The notes under the pieces were generated by a model. That model had not been told where the DNA came from. It made no database searches and saw only the letters and a list, made by a program, of their open reading frames with translations. A stretch of 64,000 nt of DNA from Byssothecium circinans. Lineage: Eukaryota > Ascomycota > Dothideomycetes > Pleosporales > Massarinaceae. The position numbers and the translations under genes are program-made. The first letter of the stretch is position 1. Every line of letters begins with the position of its first letter. Shown piece after piece: positions 44,796-56,676 of this stretch. Where the stretch lies: contig ML976985.1 of NCBI GenBank assembly GCA_010015675.1, positions 627,909 to 691,908 of the forward strand, given 5' to 3'.

Positions 44796-46891
44796 ATGTT
44801 CTACTTTCTCATCAGTCTTTTCGCCGTCCTGCCACAACTGGTGCTCGGCAAAACATCAGCCCAACTCTGCCGCGGGTCGGCCAGCCTCGCCGGCGATGGA
44901 AACTGGTATTGTTCTGAAGTCAAGGCCATCACGTACAAGGACATCAGTCAGGCCGGCCAGTACAACCGGACCACGCGAGTCGATCCAAAGACCGGTCTCT
45001 GCCATCATGAGCCAATTGCGTATTCAGGCGTCGGACCCTTCACGCCACTAATCGGAGAAGTACTCGGATTGATGCTTTTGCAAGGTCCTTCTCCGTACTA
45101 ATTGAGAACTCTAGCTCTCCATGCACCTCCGCGGTCCCATGACTGTCTCGCAGTTGGCCGTGTACAAGCTGCCCGATATGGGAATAGGGAAGAGCCGTGC
45201 CCAGGCATTGAAAGACAGCGAGCGGGAGTTGAAGCGGCGAAGTGCACGTCGACATACTTCGGAGGACGTTGATACGGATAAATCCGACCAAATCCTCGAC
45301 CGCGCTTCAGCCGCGACCAGCCTCGCACATGCAAAGCAGAAGCGAGAAGCACTCTGTACCCACACGCCTACAATTACCACGACGATGTACGTCACAGGCA
45401 GCACTTGTGGAGTCCCTCGTCCAACAAACACATGTGAAGAGCCTCCTCGACCTCCGCCACCCGCAGTCGTCCCTCCGCCTCCTCCACCGCCTCCAGTGAT
45501 TCCGCCTCCGCCACCACCCGTGCAAGTACCCCCTCCTGCTCCACCGGCACCGCCAGTCATGACTACGACCATTCATGACACCACCACGGTCTGCTCGCAG
45601 AGTCAGCGGTTCAGCACCTGTCTAGCATCTTGCCATCCGCAAGCAAACCCCAACTCTTCAGCTCATACATCTTCCAGTCCCTGCCCGTCCAATACAACGG
45701 CGCTGGCTCCTGTTGTTCCGCTTGTCTCTTCGGCAGCTTACTGCTCATCAATCCCAACGACGACGGCTCCTATCATCCCACTCGCCTCTTCAACACTAAG
45801 CCGCCCGTCCATCACCGCAAGGCTCGCCAAAACGACGCTCACCAGTACAGCGCCCACCCAAACAACGGTAACCAAAACAGCGCCCCCCAAAACTGCAATA
45901 GCCAAAAGAACGCCGACTCCCAAGGAAGCTACTTCCAGAAGAACCCATACGATGGGCCAGCCAGCCAACCGTAGCATACAAAACCCAGAAGTCCCTCATG
46001 CATCACCCAGCAACGATGTCAACAAGGCTGCGGCATCAATTTGGAGTCGAGTGGCATCCTATACTTCCACAGCGCCTGCTGCAGCGACAGGCTTTGCTTT
46101 TCTTGCAAACCTTGGAGATCCACAGAAATCTGGCACTTTTGACTAGTACGGCTTACCAACACTGATTTCGTTCAGTCGCTAACACTCGTCCAGTGCGTTT
46201 GGGAATTCCCTTGGGTACGTGATAGGCGATGGAAGCAAAGTCACTGCAGGCAACACACCGTTTGACGGAACGCTCGAGACGTCCGAGATTGAAATGGCCG
46301 TCTTTACAGACAAAGTATGTGATGCAGACTGCGAGTACTCGCGACCTGACGCTACCGCACACTGTGAGTCCTCCGACTGTCCCCTTTTCATGGAAGACGA
46401 GATACTAACGCTCCCAAGATGGCTGGGACGGCCCCTCCAAAGCCTTCTTCATCGAGTTCCAAATGGACCACCAAGACAACATTGGCTCAGACCAAGGCAT
46501 GCTCTCCGACGCGCCAGCATGGTGGTTCCTCAACGCCGCCATCCCGCGCATCCTCCAATACGGCAACGACCGCAACAACATCCCATGTTCATGCTGGTCA
46601 ACGGGCTGCGGCGAGTTCGACGCTTTTGAGATCCTTGGACGCGGAGAGATGCGTGCGAAGTCGACGATTCATCGCCAAGGCAACACAGAGGGAGGTGACT
46701 CGAATTACTTTCTCAGACCAGTGGGTAAGACGATCAAGTTTGCGGTTGTATTTCATAATTGGAATATTACGGCACGGGTGCTGGACGATAGTTTCAATTT
46801 CGAGGAGGGGCTGTCGCAGGCGAAGATTGATGAGATTCTGGCGTATGATCAGAATGATGATAAGCATTCGTTGTTTCCGATTGGGACTTGA
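44796..46891 (+). CDS. TOS1-like secreted cell-wall protein (DUF2403 + DUF2401)
   Basis: The model has exons 44796-45059, 45115-46145, 46194-46363 and 46419-46891 (645 residues). A signal peptide (MFYFLISLFAVLPQLVLG) leads into DUF2403 (LCRGSASLAGDGNWYCSEV...SMHLRGPMTVSQLAVYKLP). A low-complexity region follows, with a proline run at about residues 197-236 and Thr/Ser/Ala stretches fit for O-mannosylation. DUF2401 begins at FDYAFGNSLGYV, which is restored only by splicing across the apparent TAG at 46144. It continues through WDGPSKAFFIEFQMDHQ, CSCWSTGCGEFDAFEIL and GGDSNYFLRP. Relatives act at the yeast and mould cell wall. EFDAFE has the ExDxxE spacing of GH16 active sites; catalysis is not proven. 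Confidence 0.88.
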
Positions 46892-49800
46892 TTGGATTGT
46901 TCAGAGGTGGAGCTTTTGGGCTTGAGTATACCACATCTTGTGTTATGGGTTATGTTCTAGTATCAGCGGGAGACCATATCTTAACATAGTATAATTAATT
47001 GAGCGGACCTCATCCAATCTGCACGAACTTGGCCTGAGAGTTGGGATGAAGTACCCCGTGATGAGGTTCCCCGAACTTGACGAAAAACATTACATGTTCA
47101 CGTATGTACTTTGCACTCTGTGTCTAGGACGATTTTATCCCCATCACCCGACCCTTTTGTGCTTGATGGTACTGACTAGACTGCGACGATATCCGCCACA
47201 GCGAGACACGTCACCCCACCCGCATCGGTCACCTCACCATGCGCAGCACGATACTACAGTACTAAGAAATACGAGAACCGATATCGCAAAGTTGATAAGA
47301 CTTTAAGTTTGTATCGATAAGATCGGCGACTGTATACGTTGTATATTTAGTCACTTGACAGATGTCGGATAGGCGCCTTTTCCCCGAGTTTGCAGGTTTG
47401 GCAGACTCGTCTTTTGGGGTGGGATTACGCGAGGTGTGGACGTTTGTGTAAGTGGTTGTGGGAGGCGCGTGTAGCGCGGCGGACTTGAGGTTGTTGGGGG
47501 AAAGTTGGATTTGAGGTTGTAAGAGACACATACATGGACACACGTTCAGCGACGTGGTTAGTACTCGGGTAGACTATGATGAATTCTGAAAGAGGGAGTC
47601 TTTTAGATGGTCACTTTCAAGTTTCGTAGATAGCATACATTGGGAAAGTGGGGTTGTGTGCTACATCTGCATCGTAACACATAAAGCGTAGCTTACACAG
47701 ACACAAGCGAGCGGGATAACTTCCCCCGCCATCCAGACATGCCATGTATGCATACCTCTACGGATCTCGGGTTTCTTGCATCCTGGGGAACCCGAAATCG
47801 AGGTTAACTGTGCCACGCTCCCACGCCGTACCACATACAACTCCGATAAGAGATCTGCGCTCGTCCGCGAGACAGCGATCAATATCTCTGTTCCGAGCTC
47901 TGTTGTGGATCGTGGGGTAGATGAACTACAATACGTTCTGCATGTAGCACCCAGTGCCCCTCTTCCGTGTTCTGCGCTCCTTTGTATGCATCCAGTGAAA
48001 GATGAAGATCGGCGATGTCTGTAAACTTTAAAGCCAACGTCGGTGGTGCTTCGTGGGTGTACTCTACGCGGTCGGGTACATGCACCGATAGAGGAGAGGC
48101 TTGCTGCGCACTCTTTAATAGGGCCACCTAAGTGATGAAAGGGAGCAGGCAGCACGCGTGTATAAATTGGTGGTTTCAGGTATACTTCTAGATTTACTCG
48201 AGGTGGGGTCGATGTTTTGGAGAGTTCAGTGTGGCGCCTGGCTCGTCCTACTGCGAGAGGATATGCTTTCCGAACTTGAGAGACACTTATTGCGCAGATG
48301 GTCTCAAGCTTTTCCGTGAGGGGTGTGGATATCCTGACGAAGGGCACACGCTTCTTTCCTTCTTTCCTTCTTTTTTTTGCTGCTTTGGGCGATGGAGCCA
48401 AGGTTTATGGCCCATTCGTGCAGATGGTGATGATGTTCGAGACGGTAGTATATGCGATCTAGTGTACTGGACTCCTTCTGAGGAAGCATCATATTTCGGG
48501 TCGAGAAACACGTGGCTAGGATCGTCGCTGCAGGAACTGTTTTCTAGACTGATGTGTGCACAGTACGCGCCCATATATTTGCTCTCGTTCCTGCTTCTTG
48601 CTGTGCCGCTTGAACACTGCGGAAGATTAGTCTTCTGAATAAACATCTCACTACTGCGGTGAGTATGCTCGCTTGCACATCTGCTGCCTTTGTGCGCGTA
48701 TGTATTTTGTTGAGGCGCCCCGAACGGTCGCGTGCGCTCCCGCGGCACCGTCGCGCACTGTAGCAGAACGGGGGGCTCTTATCGTCAAAGTAGGTAGAGA
48801 AAAATGGAGGAAGAATCGGCGTGAGTCTAGAGTCTGTGATGGGCACAACGGTGGTTGGGTGGTGGAGTTGATGTGCGGGAGAGCACCGGCGACTTCCAGA
48901 CATCGGTTCCGTCTCATGATTCATCAATCATTATTGATCCGCTTTTCAAGGCTATGTTTAGCGGCGAACACTTGTACCACTTCGGCTAGCCCAGCCGCTA
49001 TTCCGTTTCCAGCACCTGAGCACAGCGACGACATAAGCTGTGCTGTCGTCCATCTCACCTCTCATCGACAACCACAGCCCATATGGTACGTCCACTCAGG
49101 CGGACACACAAATGCGCACGTCCGAAACGTGCTGTCCGGTTAGGGCACCCGCCGTGCCGGACCTGGGCGGAAATTCGCGAGCGCGGTGTGAGGCCGCCAA
49201 CTCCTGAGGCGCACCGAAGTCCGGGCCTGAAAGTGCACATCTGCACTGCACGAGGACCTTTTGCTTGTTGAAGCGCCGAATCATGCGATGAAGAGACTTG
49301 AGCATTTCTGTCTTGCAGCATTTGGCCTGCCATTGTGACAGGCCGGCGCAAGTTTGAATAGGCTTCACGACAGGAGTCATAGCCATGATGAGGGAAGTCA
49401 AGCGGAGGTGACTCTGAGGCCAGCGTCACCTCCGCAACATCATGTTCAACTACACAACGAATCACGACCTGGCCGCGATTGAATCTGTGTTTTGTTTCGA
49501 GCGCACAGTGCAGCGATCCGGAGCGTTGGACCAAAGACAGGGGAAGTCCGCCATGGCTTCACACCATGATCACCCACAGGACCCGCCCACCCAGACTTCC
49601 TGAATGCAGCGTACCTGCAGACCCCAGAGTCCGTGTGATTGCTCAGAAGGCTTGTGACTGAATGGACTAGGAAAGCCCAATTTCCCATTTGCAGCTGTGA
49701 GTCTAACCGGTCCCAATGTGAAGGGCCTTGGAGTCTTGGAATTCCGCATAACGCTCCATACATAAGATGCCCATCCTTCCTTTTCTCATCACTTTCTGTA

Positions 49801-49924
49801 TACAAATCCAACTCGCTTTTCCGCTCCTCAACAAGGCGTCAGTGTCGCTCTCTATACCAACCTTGACAGTTTTATACTAGTCGTTCACTCATTATTATAC
49901 CAACACCCTCATTACTCAATCACA
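46892..49924. other. 3-kb region without a supported gene
   Basis: Many overlapping frames exist on both strands (the longest is 47661-48401, minus, 246 codons), but they are rich in Arg/Ser/His/Cys, lack domains and overlap one another, as expected of chance frames in balanced-GC DNA. A polypyrimidine stretch occurs near 48350. The last part is the promoter of the GH128 gene. Confidence 0.5.
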
Positions 49925-50766
49925 ATGCTCACCGCAACCCTCGTCTTCGCCCTTGCAGGGCTCTCCTCCCTCTCCGAGGCTGCGCCTATGGAGAAGCGCG
50001 CGAATGCTAAGCGTGGTCTGGCGTTCGGAAAGAACGCCCAGTCAAAGGCTAACTTGTTCAACTCTGCCTCGTGGGGGTATGACTGGGAGGCACGTGTCAC
50101 AGACGGCGGTGTTTACAATTTGGACAAGAGGGAATTCGTTCCCATGTTGCACGATGGTGGTGCGATGTTTACTGGAGCATGGGAAGCCGACGTAGAGAAG
50201 GCAATAAAGGCTGGTGCTAAGAACATTCTGTCTATCAACGAGCCGGACCAGTGCGGGTACGTATCACCCCTCTCCATCCTCAGACTCTCTCGCTGACACT
50301 GAACAACAGTGCTGGACTAGGCGGTGCCTGTATGTCTCTCCAAGCTACCATCGACACCCACAAAAAACACGTCCAACGCATTGCGACCAAGTACTCCCAA
50401 GTGCGCATCGGCTCCCCGGCCGTTACCAACGGCAACGAATCCAACAAGGGCCTAAGCTTCCTCAAGAACTTCCTCTCCGGTTGCAGCGGCTGCAGGATCG
50501 ATTTCGTCGCCGTGCACTGGTACAACGGCGGCGACCTCGCGGCCTTCAAGTCTCACCTCCAAAAGGTCAACAGTGAAACTAAGAAGCCCGTCTGGCTTAC
50601 GGAATTTGCGGCTCCTGACAATGTTGCTGATAAGGCGAAGTGGATGAGCGATGCTATGGCTTGGATGGACGGCCAGTCTTGGATCGAGAGGTATGCGTAC
50701 ATGTCTGTTGACTCGACGCTTACGCAGGGTAACGCCCTGTCTACGCTTGGAAAGGCGTATGCTTAA
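49925..50766 (+). CDS. Secreted GH128 (Asl1-like) beta-1,3-glucan hydrolase family protein
   Basis: The product matches fungal GH128 / alkali-sensitive-linkage proteins located in the cell wall. Exons are 49925-50256 and 50310-50766 (262 residues); the intron (GTACGT...AACAACAG) keeps phase 2. A signal peptide ends near SEA, followed by a Kex2-type site in MEKRANAKRGLAFG. Catalytic glutamates are expected in NILSINEPDQCG and in KPVWLTEFAAPD. Other family marks are RIGSPAVTNG and IDFVAVHWYNG. The protein is nearly all catalytic domain, with no binding module or GPI signal seen. Confidence 0.93.
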
Positions 50767-53700
50767 GTCATAAGAGAAGGAAGAAGAGCAGCTAGCGGGA
50801 TGTTAGCGTGGTGTCTAGCTGCTTGCGCATGGGTGGTTTCGATTCTTGTTCATGAAGTTTTTTTCTAGATATCCAATATACACTTTTAAACCGGGATTAT
50901 GATCTTCAACGCACAATATTTTTAATATGCAGTGTTTAGTTATTGCGCAATATATTTCCCCTTTTACATCGTTATATCGTTTTCACGTTGGCATGGTTTG
51001 CACAGCCACTGTACGCCGTGTACGGTGAGTTGTCCGAGTTTTATGTCATCCCTTTTAGGTCCTCCGGTCTCGGTTTCGTTTTCGTATTCCTCACCGCCAC
51101 AACATGCGCAGCTGAGCGTGCTAGGGCCTGAGGTATAAAGTCCGCACCTGCGGATATCCGCTTCTTCTTCTTCACACTTTCGAGAATGCGGCCTTGAGGG
51201 CCTAAAACCGCAACAATTCATGAGTATGTGCGCCTGGAGCTGGAAGCTGTCGTTCAACATGTCTCTTTCGCATATTCATGCGCTTTTGTTGGATACGGAG
51301 AACTACATCTTCTCAAGTACGAACGAAAGGCGTACTCGAGCAGCTATTATGTTCTCCCTGCAAAAGCTCTCGGCTTTATTCTCTATGGCGGGAGTCCTCG
51401 CCAAAATCGTTGGCGCACAAGTCAATGGAGTGCACCGGCATCGTTAATATGCATCAATATACCGATTTCTACTGAGTAGGGTCCAGAAATCCATAGCAAT
51501 GTCTGACATGGAGAAAGTTCTTCTGCAAAAATTGGAAAACGGGCAATGCATGAGTGTGCCCGTGTTGCTTGACCAGTTTTTACTGCATAATTTGCTGAAC
51601 GGGCTTTTCTTCAAAACCCCTGGACGCTATTTTGGATGTGCTTCTGCGGACCGTTGGAGATAATCATTTTTGTGCAACAGAACCATTGATGCGTACTTTG
51701 GATGTGGACGTCGAGATCTGCCGCCTATCCCTTAGGAACAAACAGAACTAATTCCCAATGCAACAGAAAGACAGTACCACGACTTCTTCAAGTTCAACAA
51801 AAGGAAAAGAATAAGAATAAATAAGAAAATCTTTCGTGATCAAGAAATGAGTGAAGGGGTTCGCATGGCTGGATTTGTGGACCAAGAGTTCCTAGTGTTG
51901 AAAATGCAATCCCATACGCACTAATGTTTTCTCCCCTAGACTCGAAGGATATCGCATTGTTCGTCCTCCTAGCTCTCGGCCATCATTCTTTTTGGCAATT
52001 GAAAAGGCTGTATACTCTCACGCATGCTCTTGAAGCAGCCTGTCCATTTTACACCCCTAGCTACGCTGTTTCGAAGCATTGCGCCGACAAGAAAAAACGT
52101 TGATCTCGAATAACCAAAGCTCGGGTTGAAGCCTTATCTTTTATTAGAACCTAGCAGTCAACACTCTAGTGCTGACTCTTGAGATCTAGCCTCTATTTGT
52201 GTTTAAAATTATGAGGCAATAAGCGTCATAAGGAGAGTAGGATTGGTCAAGTCTATCCTGAAAAATATTTCACAAGACCGTCGGTGTTAAAATTGAAGCA
52301 CAAATATGTTATATTACAGAGAACAAAATCCTGACAGAGTGGGCCACATGTCTCCCGGGATTCTAGACTGTGGATTATAGGATCAACAGAATGTACCACC
52401 TCAGAGTATCATGACGGCGCGGCCATCGTAGAATAAGGGGATGACTTCGATTGCCAAAGGTCGCCTCCCAAAACGGCATGATTTTCCAGTGCCCTCAATT
52501 GCAAGTCAACAAAAAGGCTGCGCACCGATGTTCATGTTTAGCTTCTATTAAAGGTAGTGACTATTTTGATGGAGCCGTTCCAATACTTATCCCTAAAGCC
52601 TCACTTGTTCGAGTAAAAATTCATTTTAGAGAGCTTCTATGACAGTACTTCTAAAGCACACCACTTTGATGAACCACACGCAACAAAATATGCGCGCTAC
52701 ATCTGTACATGTCAGGAAGTACCTCCGGAGTATTGCCACGATATTTATGTACCAAAATATTCACCCCTCTCGTGACATGATCGGGAGCGCTGCCTTCACC
52801 CTAAAAGGACAGTTCAAAACGCCTATTTTCAGTCTTCAATGTTGCGCTGTTAATGAATCCAAAACCCACTCAACTATGGGGTCTGGACTGCGTTTGAAGG
52901 TCAAAATACGATATAGTTTATCGAAAATTACATAAGGGGCGTTGGTACGTCGGGGCCAGAAGAAACGATAGGAAAAGTTCAAATCCTCCTTCTTGGACTA
53001 TCTTCTCTCTACACTTCCTTGTTTCTCGACTCTAAACCAACAGAGTCACACACAATGTTTAAAAAGAGCCATCACATTGCTGCACGAGTTTCGCGGCCCG
53101 TCCTCACTCACTCCAACACCCTCAGTTTTCCTTCCCAAGAATATTCACTATCAGTTAAAAAAGACGTATGGCCCAACGCATGGTGTGCGCGTAGATCTCA
53201 TCTCTCTCTTCAAGTTACAATCTGCAACATCAATGTCTCCTCTAGCCATCAGCTGAAACCGGTTCAAAAAGGCTCAATGGCGGATCCAACGAATTTCCTC
53301 AAAGTTTCAGAGAGATTATTTAAAAAGCAGTGAGCTCACGCTGATGAGGATCTCGGACGTCCTCTCCTCCGTTATTCGAAAATCAGGCTTAGGCAATGTC
53401 TTGTCGCGGTGCTTCTGCGACATTCTAAAGAGCTCCTACATAGGCTGGTATGGTGTCCGTGGAGCCGATTGTCAACATATTAACAAACCCTCCTATGAAG
53501 AATAAACTCCTACTAAAATACTAACTTTCCAAAGAATAGGTTGTTAGCTTGCCTCTCCTCTTAAAAATCTGCTGTCCTATCCATTATGGATTTTGAGTTT
53601 GAAAAACACACGCAATTCCCTGGCATGTCTTCTAGGATCTCCAAAAGTATTGCACAAAAATGCTCACAGGGAGTCCGATCGCCCGACCGTCTGTCGACTT

Positions 53701-54719
53701 GCTTCTGCGACCTCCAGAAGCCATCAATGGAGCGAGCCATGCCATTACAGTGCACGAGAAATCCAAATATCGATACAGGTACATGTACAGTACTTCAAAA
53801 AGAGCAACAGACCCTCAAACCTAAGACTTCAACGAAGCATAACTCTTCACGCTGCTTCAGCATTCAAAACCTTCCAGCGCTCTCCGCATGGGGTGAAATT
53901 AAACCCAGGACCTCTATTAATTTCCCAACGACCGGCACGAAAAAAAAAAAAGCTTGGTGCGTCTTTTGCCATGGAACCTCTCTGTGTGTAACTAGCGTTG
54001 GTTCTGTTTTCGAAAATTAATCGTCACAAATGTCATGACTTCTGGGAGATTCGGATGCCTACAAGTGTTTAGCCCCCGATTCGAGCCGGTGTTACAAAAA
54101 AACCGGCCAAAATGTGCATGGAAGCGTTCTCGGAGATGCTAACAGTATATTCAACAATAAACCAAAAATGAGAAACTATGTGCAGCCACGTTCATGAATA
54201 AAACTCTATTCGTGGTGGAGAATGAGAGAACCGAAACCCACATGTGACATCCTTATGTTTCTCTGCCTGAAGCGCTTTCTTTGTCGATGCATGACAAGTT
54301 CGACTGGAGTATTAGAATGCCGATTTTTGTTATTCTGTTTCTATGAAGGTACAAGATTTTAAGTCTGAGATAGCATGAGGAGGGATCGAAACAAACGGAA
54401 ATGACTTCATGGGCTGGTTGCGTGGGCTTTGTGAAGTGGTGCCGTTCAAAACACGTACGGAAAGATGTCATGTTTTGGGGGGGGGGGGGGGGGGGGGGGG
54501 GGGGCGGTTGGATTGCCATCGTTCACGAGTGGAAAATGAGAATCGGAGAGATATATATGCATGTTTTTAGAGGTTGTTTAGAGCGTTACTGTAGGAAGGC
54601 GAGTAAGTGACGACGATAACGATGCTCATGATCACCACCACTCAGAGTGAATGAAGATCATCCACTGCCAGACCAAAAGTCTTTCTATGTGCAACACCAC
54701 ACAAACACCACCCCACCCA
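50767..54719. other. 4-kb region without a supported gene
   Basis: Composition is more AT-rich than the flanking genes. Frames of 60-145 codons at 51208-51447, 52451-52642, 52639-52935, 53019-53333 and 53586-54020 overlap rival frames and show no domain. The word TGCTTCTGCG recurs near 51646, 53411 and 53700, the last two in a similar CFCD(I/L)-x-K reading. A short hairpin (acgggca...tgcccgt) lies near 51540. An A-run at about 53940 and the G28 tract also occur here. Confidence 0.45.
54477..54504 (+). repeat. Poly-G tract, 28 bases
   Basis: An uninterrupted run of 28 G follows ATGTTTT. It is read on the minus strand as a proline run in a chance frame (54253-54519). Such a long G tract is rare and could form quadruplex structures; its length may be inexact in the assembly. 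Confidence 0.9.
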
Positions 54720-55918
54720 TCACCCACCCCTCGCCCTACACAGCCCCCTCCAATCCGCCCCCAAGACCCCATCAGCAACCTCCGCCCTCGCCACCGTCCA
54801 ACTCGCCAACCCCAACTGCACGCCCCACGCAAAAGCGCCCCTTACCCAACACCTCCTCTTCCCCCAAACCGCGACCTCGACGACCGTCGCCACGCCATTC
54901 GCCACAAAAAACCAGCCCACGCGCCGCCTCCCCTCGTCCGATAAGACCGGCGTCATGGAATACATATGGAACACAGCCATGAGACCAAACGACGCCACGA
55001 CGGCGCAGGAACGCACCACGGAACGGGGGAGCCCGAGACGGCTGAGCATGTAGGTCGTCGGGGTATATGCGAGGGAGAGGCATGGTGCTGCGAGTGCGTT
55101 GTGCCATGTTTCCGTCCAGAAAGTAGCCAGGCTGTCGGCGAGGTATATTGGTCCGAAGAGCGGTGGACTATTCTTGTACCTCAGCACCATTTCCAAGCCT
55201 GTCCAGAGGAGCCATATTGCGAATAAGATGCCCAAAGCCTTGACCGGGAGGATCTGGGGCAGGCATTGCAAGATGATGAAGAGGACGAGGTGGATTAGAA
55301 ATTGGATGGGCTCAGAGTAGAAGATCTGGCGTTTTTGCGGGGAGGAGGGGAATGGGTAGTTTGGCATGCGCCAGTGGCGGATTGGGTTTGGGGTGAATGA
55401 TTCGTAGCGCAGCTCGGTGAGCAGCATGAGAGTTGTTATGGAGGGACGGGGTGCGTTGGGGGATGTGTGTTTTGGGAATGTGTTTGTGATGTCGAGGATG
55501 TGGAGATCTAGGAGTCTCATGATGGCGATGGCAACTAGGAAAGCGGGATATATATATTAGCTTCAATTCATCAGTCTTGTAACTAAAAGCAAAAGCAAAA
55601 TCAAATGGCTTCCAAACGAAAGAATACCAGATAGGAAGCCAACTGAGATATACTTCAAAACAAAACTGACTTACCGCAAAAATTCAGCCCCGACTTAAAC
55701 GCCCTACACCTCACAGGCGCCACATCCCCACTAACCCAAAACAGCACAATCGCGGGCAGTGCCAGTAACCTACCCACCCATACCCATCTCTTAAGCAGCG
55801 CATATATGCTTAAATACCCCAATACTACAGGGACAACAAGTGTTATTATCGCCTGTGGGATGTCGACAAGGAGTTGGCTGAGCAAATCTTCTTCAAGGTC
55901 AGGTGGATGTGACGTCAT
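54720..55918 (-). CDS. Wax-synthase-like membrane acyltransferase
   Basis: A polytopic membrane protein of the fungal wax-synthase-like (MBOAT-related) family, as also found in secondary-metabolite acyltransferases. Exons are 55675-55918 and 54720-55534 (352 residues), joined in phase 1 across GTAAGT...TTCCTAG. Hydrophobic segments occur throughout (LLVDIPQAIITLVVPVVLGY, LIHLVLFIILQCLPQI, LGILFAIWLLWTGLEM, VVASFGLMAVFHMYS). The diagnostic block is PLFGPIYLADSLATFWTETW followed by HNAL, where FW....WHN carries the presumed catalytic His. Length fits the family. Substrate is unknown and no cluster partners are adjacent. Confidence 0.82.
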
Positions 55919-56676
55919 CGATGCCTCGGCTTGCTGACTGAGAAGTATAAACCTTATTTCTTTTCAGAGAATGAGGATGAGAGATGTTGTGTTGGTAGGA
56001 AGGTATCCTAAGATATTAGGAGGGGCTTGGTATTGATGGTGATTGTGGCGTCGGAAGTTTGGAGATGTAGGATGTATGTACGACGCGGAAGACATTGGGT
56101 TTGTGAGATGTGGACATGGACGAAAAGTTGCAAAGATGGGCAGGGGGGCAACAGCCAGTTGGATTGGGGCATGGTCCCACATTGGCAACTCATGCTTGTG
56201 TCAATCATATATCCTTGTCACTTAGTTCAGACACTGCTCTGGTGAACTTGTCTTGTTGGAGCATACCACCTACATGTTGTTTGCACCTCACCGTAACATA
56301 GCATGTTCCCAATCGAGAAACTGGGCGGCAAGATCAGCTGAAGGGTTAAAGTGAATTATGTTACGGCCAGTTGTTTATCGGTCTTGCTGCTAGTTGATAA
56401 TCATCCGAGAACGCCCGAAACTATGCTGGTGGGCGCCTCTAACCAGGGACTGAAAAGCGCCGGATATCGCCAGTTTGTTATGCAAACCTCGTAAAACCGT
56501 GTATATATTGGCACGCTTAGTTTAGACAACGATTCTCGTCCTGGGGAAATCGAATCCTGTGTATGGGGAAATATGGCAAGTCTCTCGTACTTTGGCTGTT
56601 GTCTTCTCCATCCTCACTTGAAAGGGTCGGATAGTGTTCTCGCGTTAATCAAGTGTTTTCCCCCTCTAGTATCTCC
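55919..56676. other. Intergenic region
   Basis: Upstream region of the acyltransferase gene and 3' flank of the Wss1 gene. No supported feature. Confidence 0.5.

Noticed and set aside
47661..48401. 246-codon minus-strand ORF
   Set aside because: It is Arg/Ser-rich and overlaps rival frames on both strands. It has no domain, and nothing distinguishes it from chance.
53593..53991. Plus-strand frame containing NPGP, like a 2A or non-LTR element junction
   Set aside because: The residues before NPGP do not fit the 2A consensus, a competing frame overlaps, and no reverse transcriptase or endonuclease motif is near.
54253..54519. Minus-strand ORF with a proline run
   Set aside because: The proline run is simply the G28 tract read backwards. 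The rest has no domain and no supporting structure.
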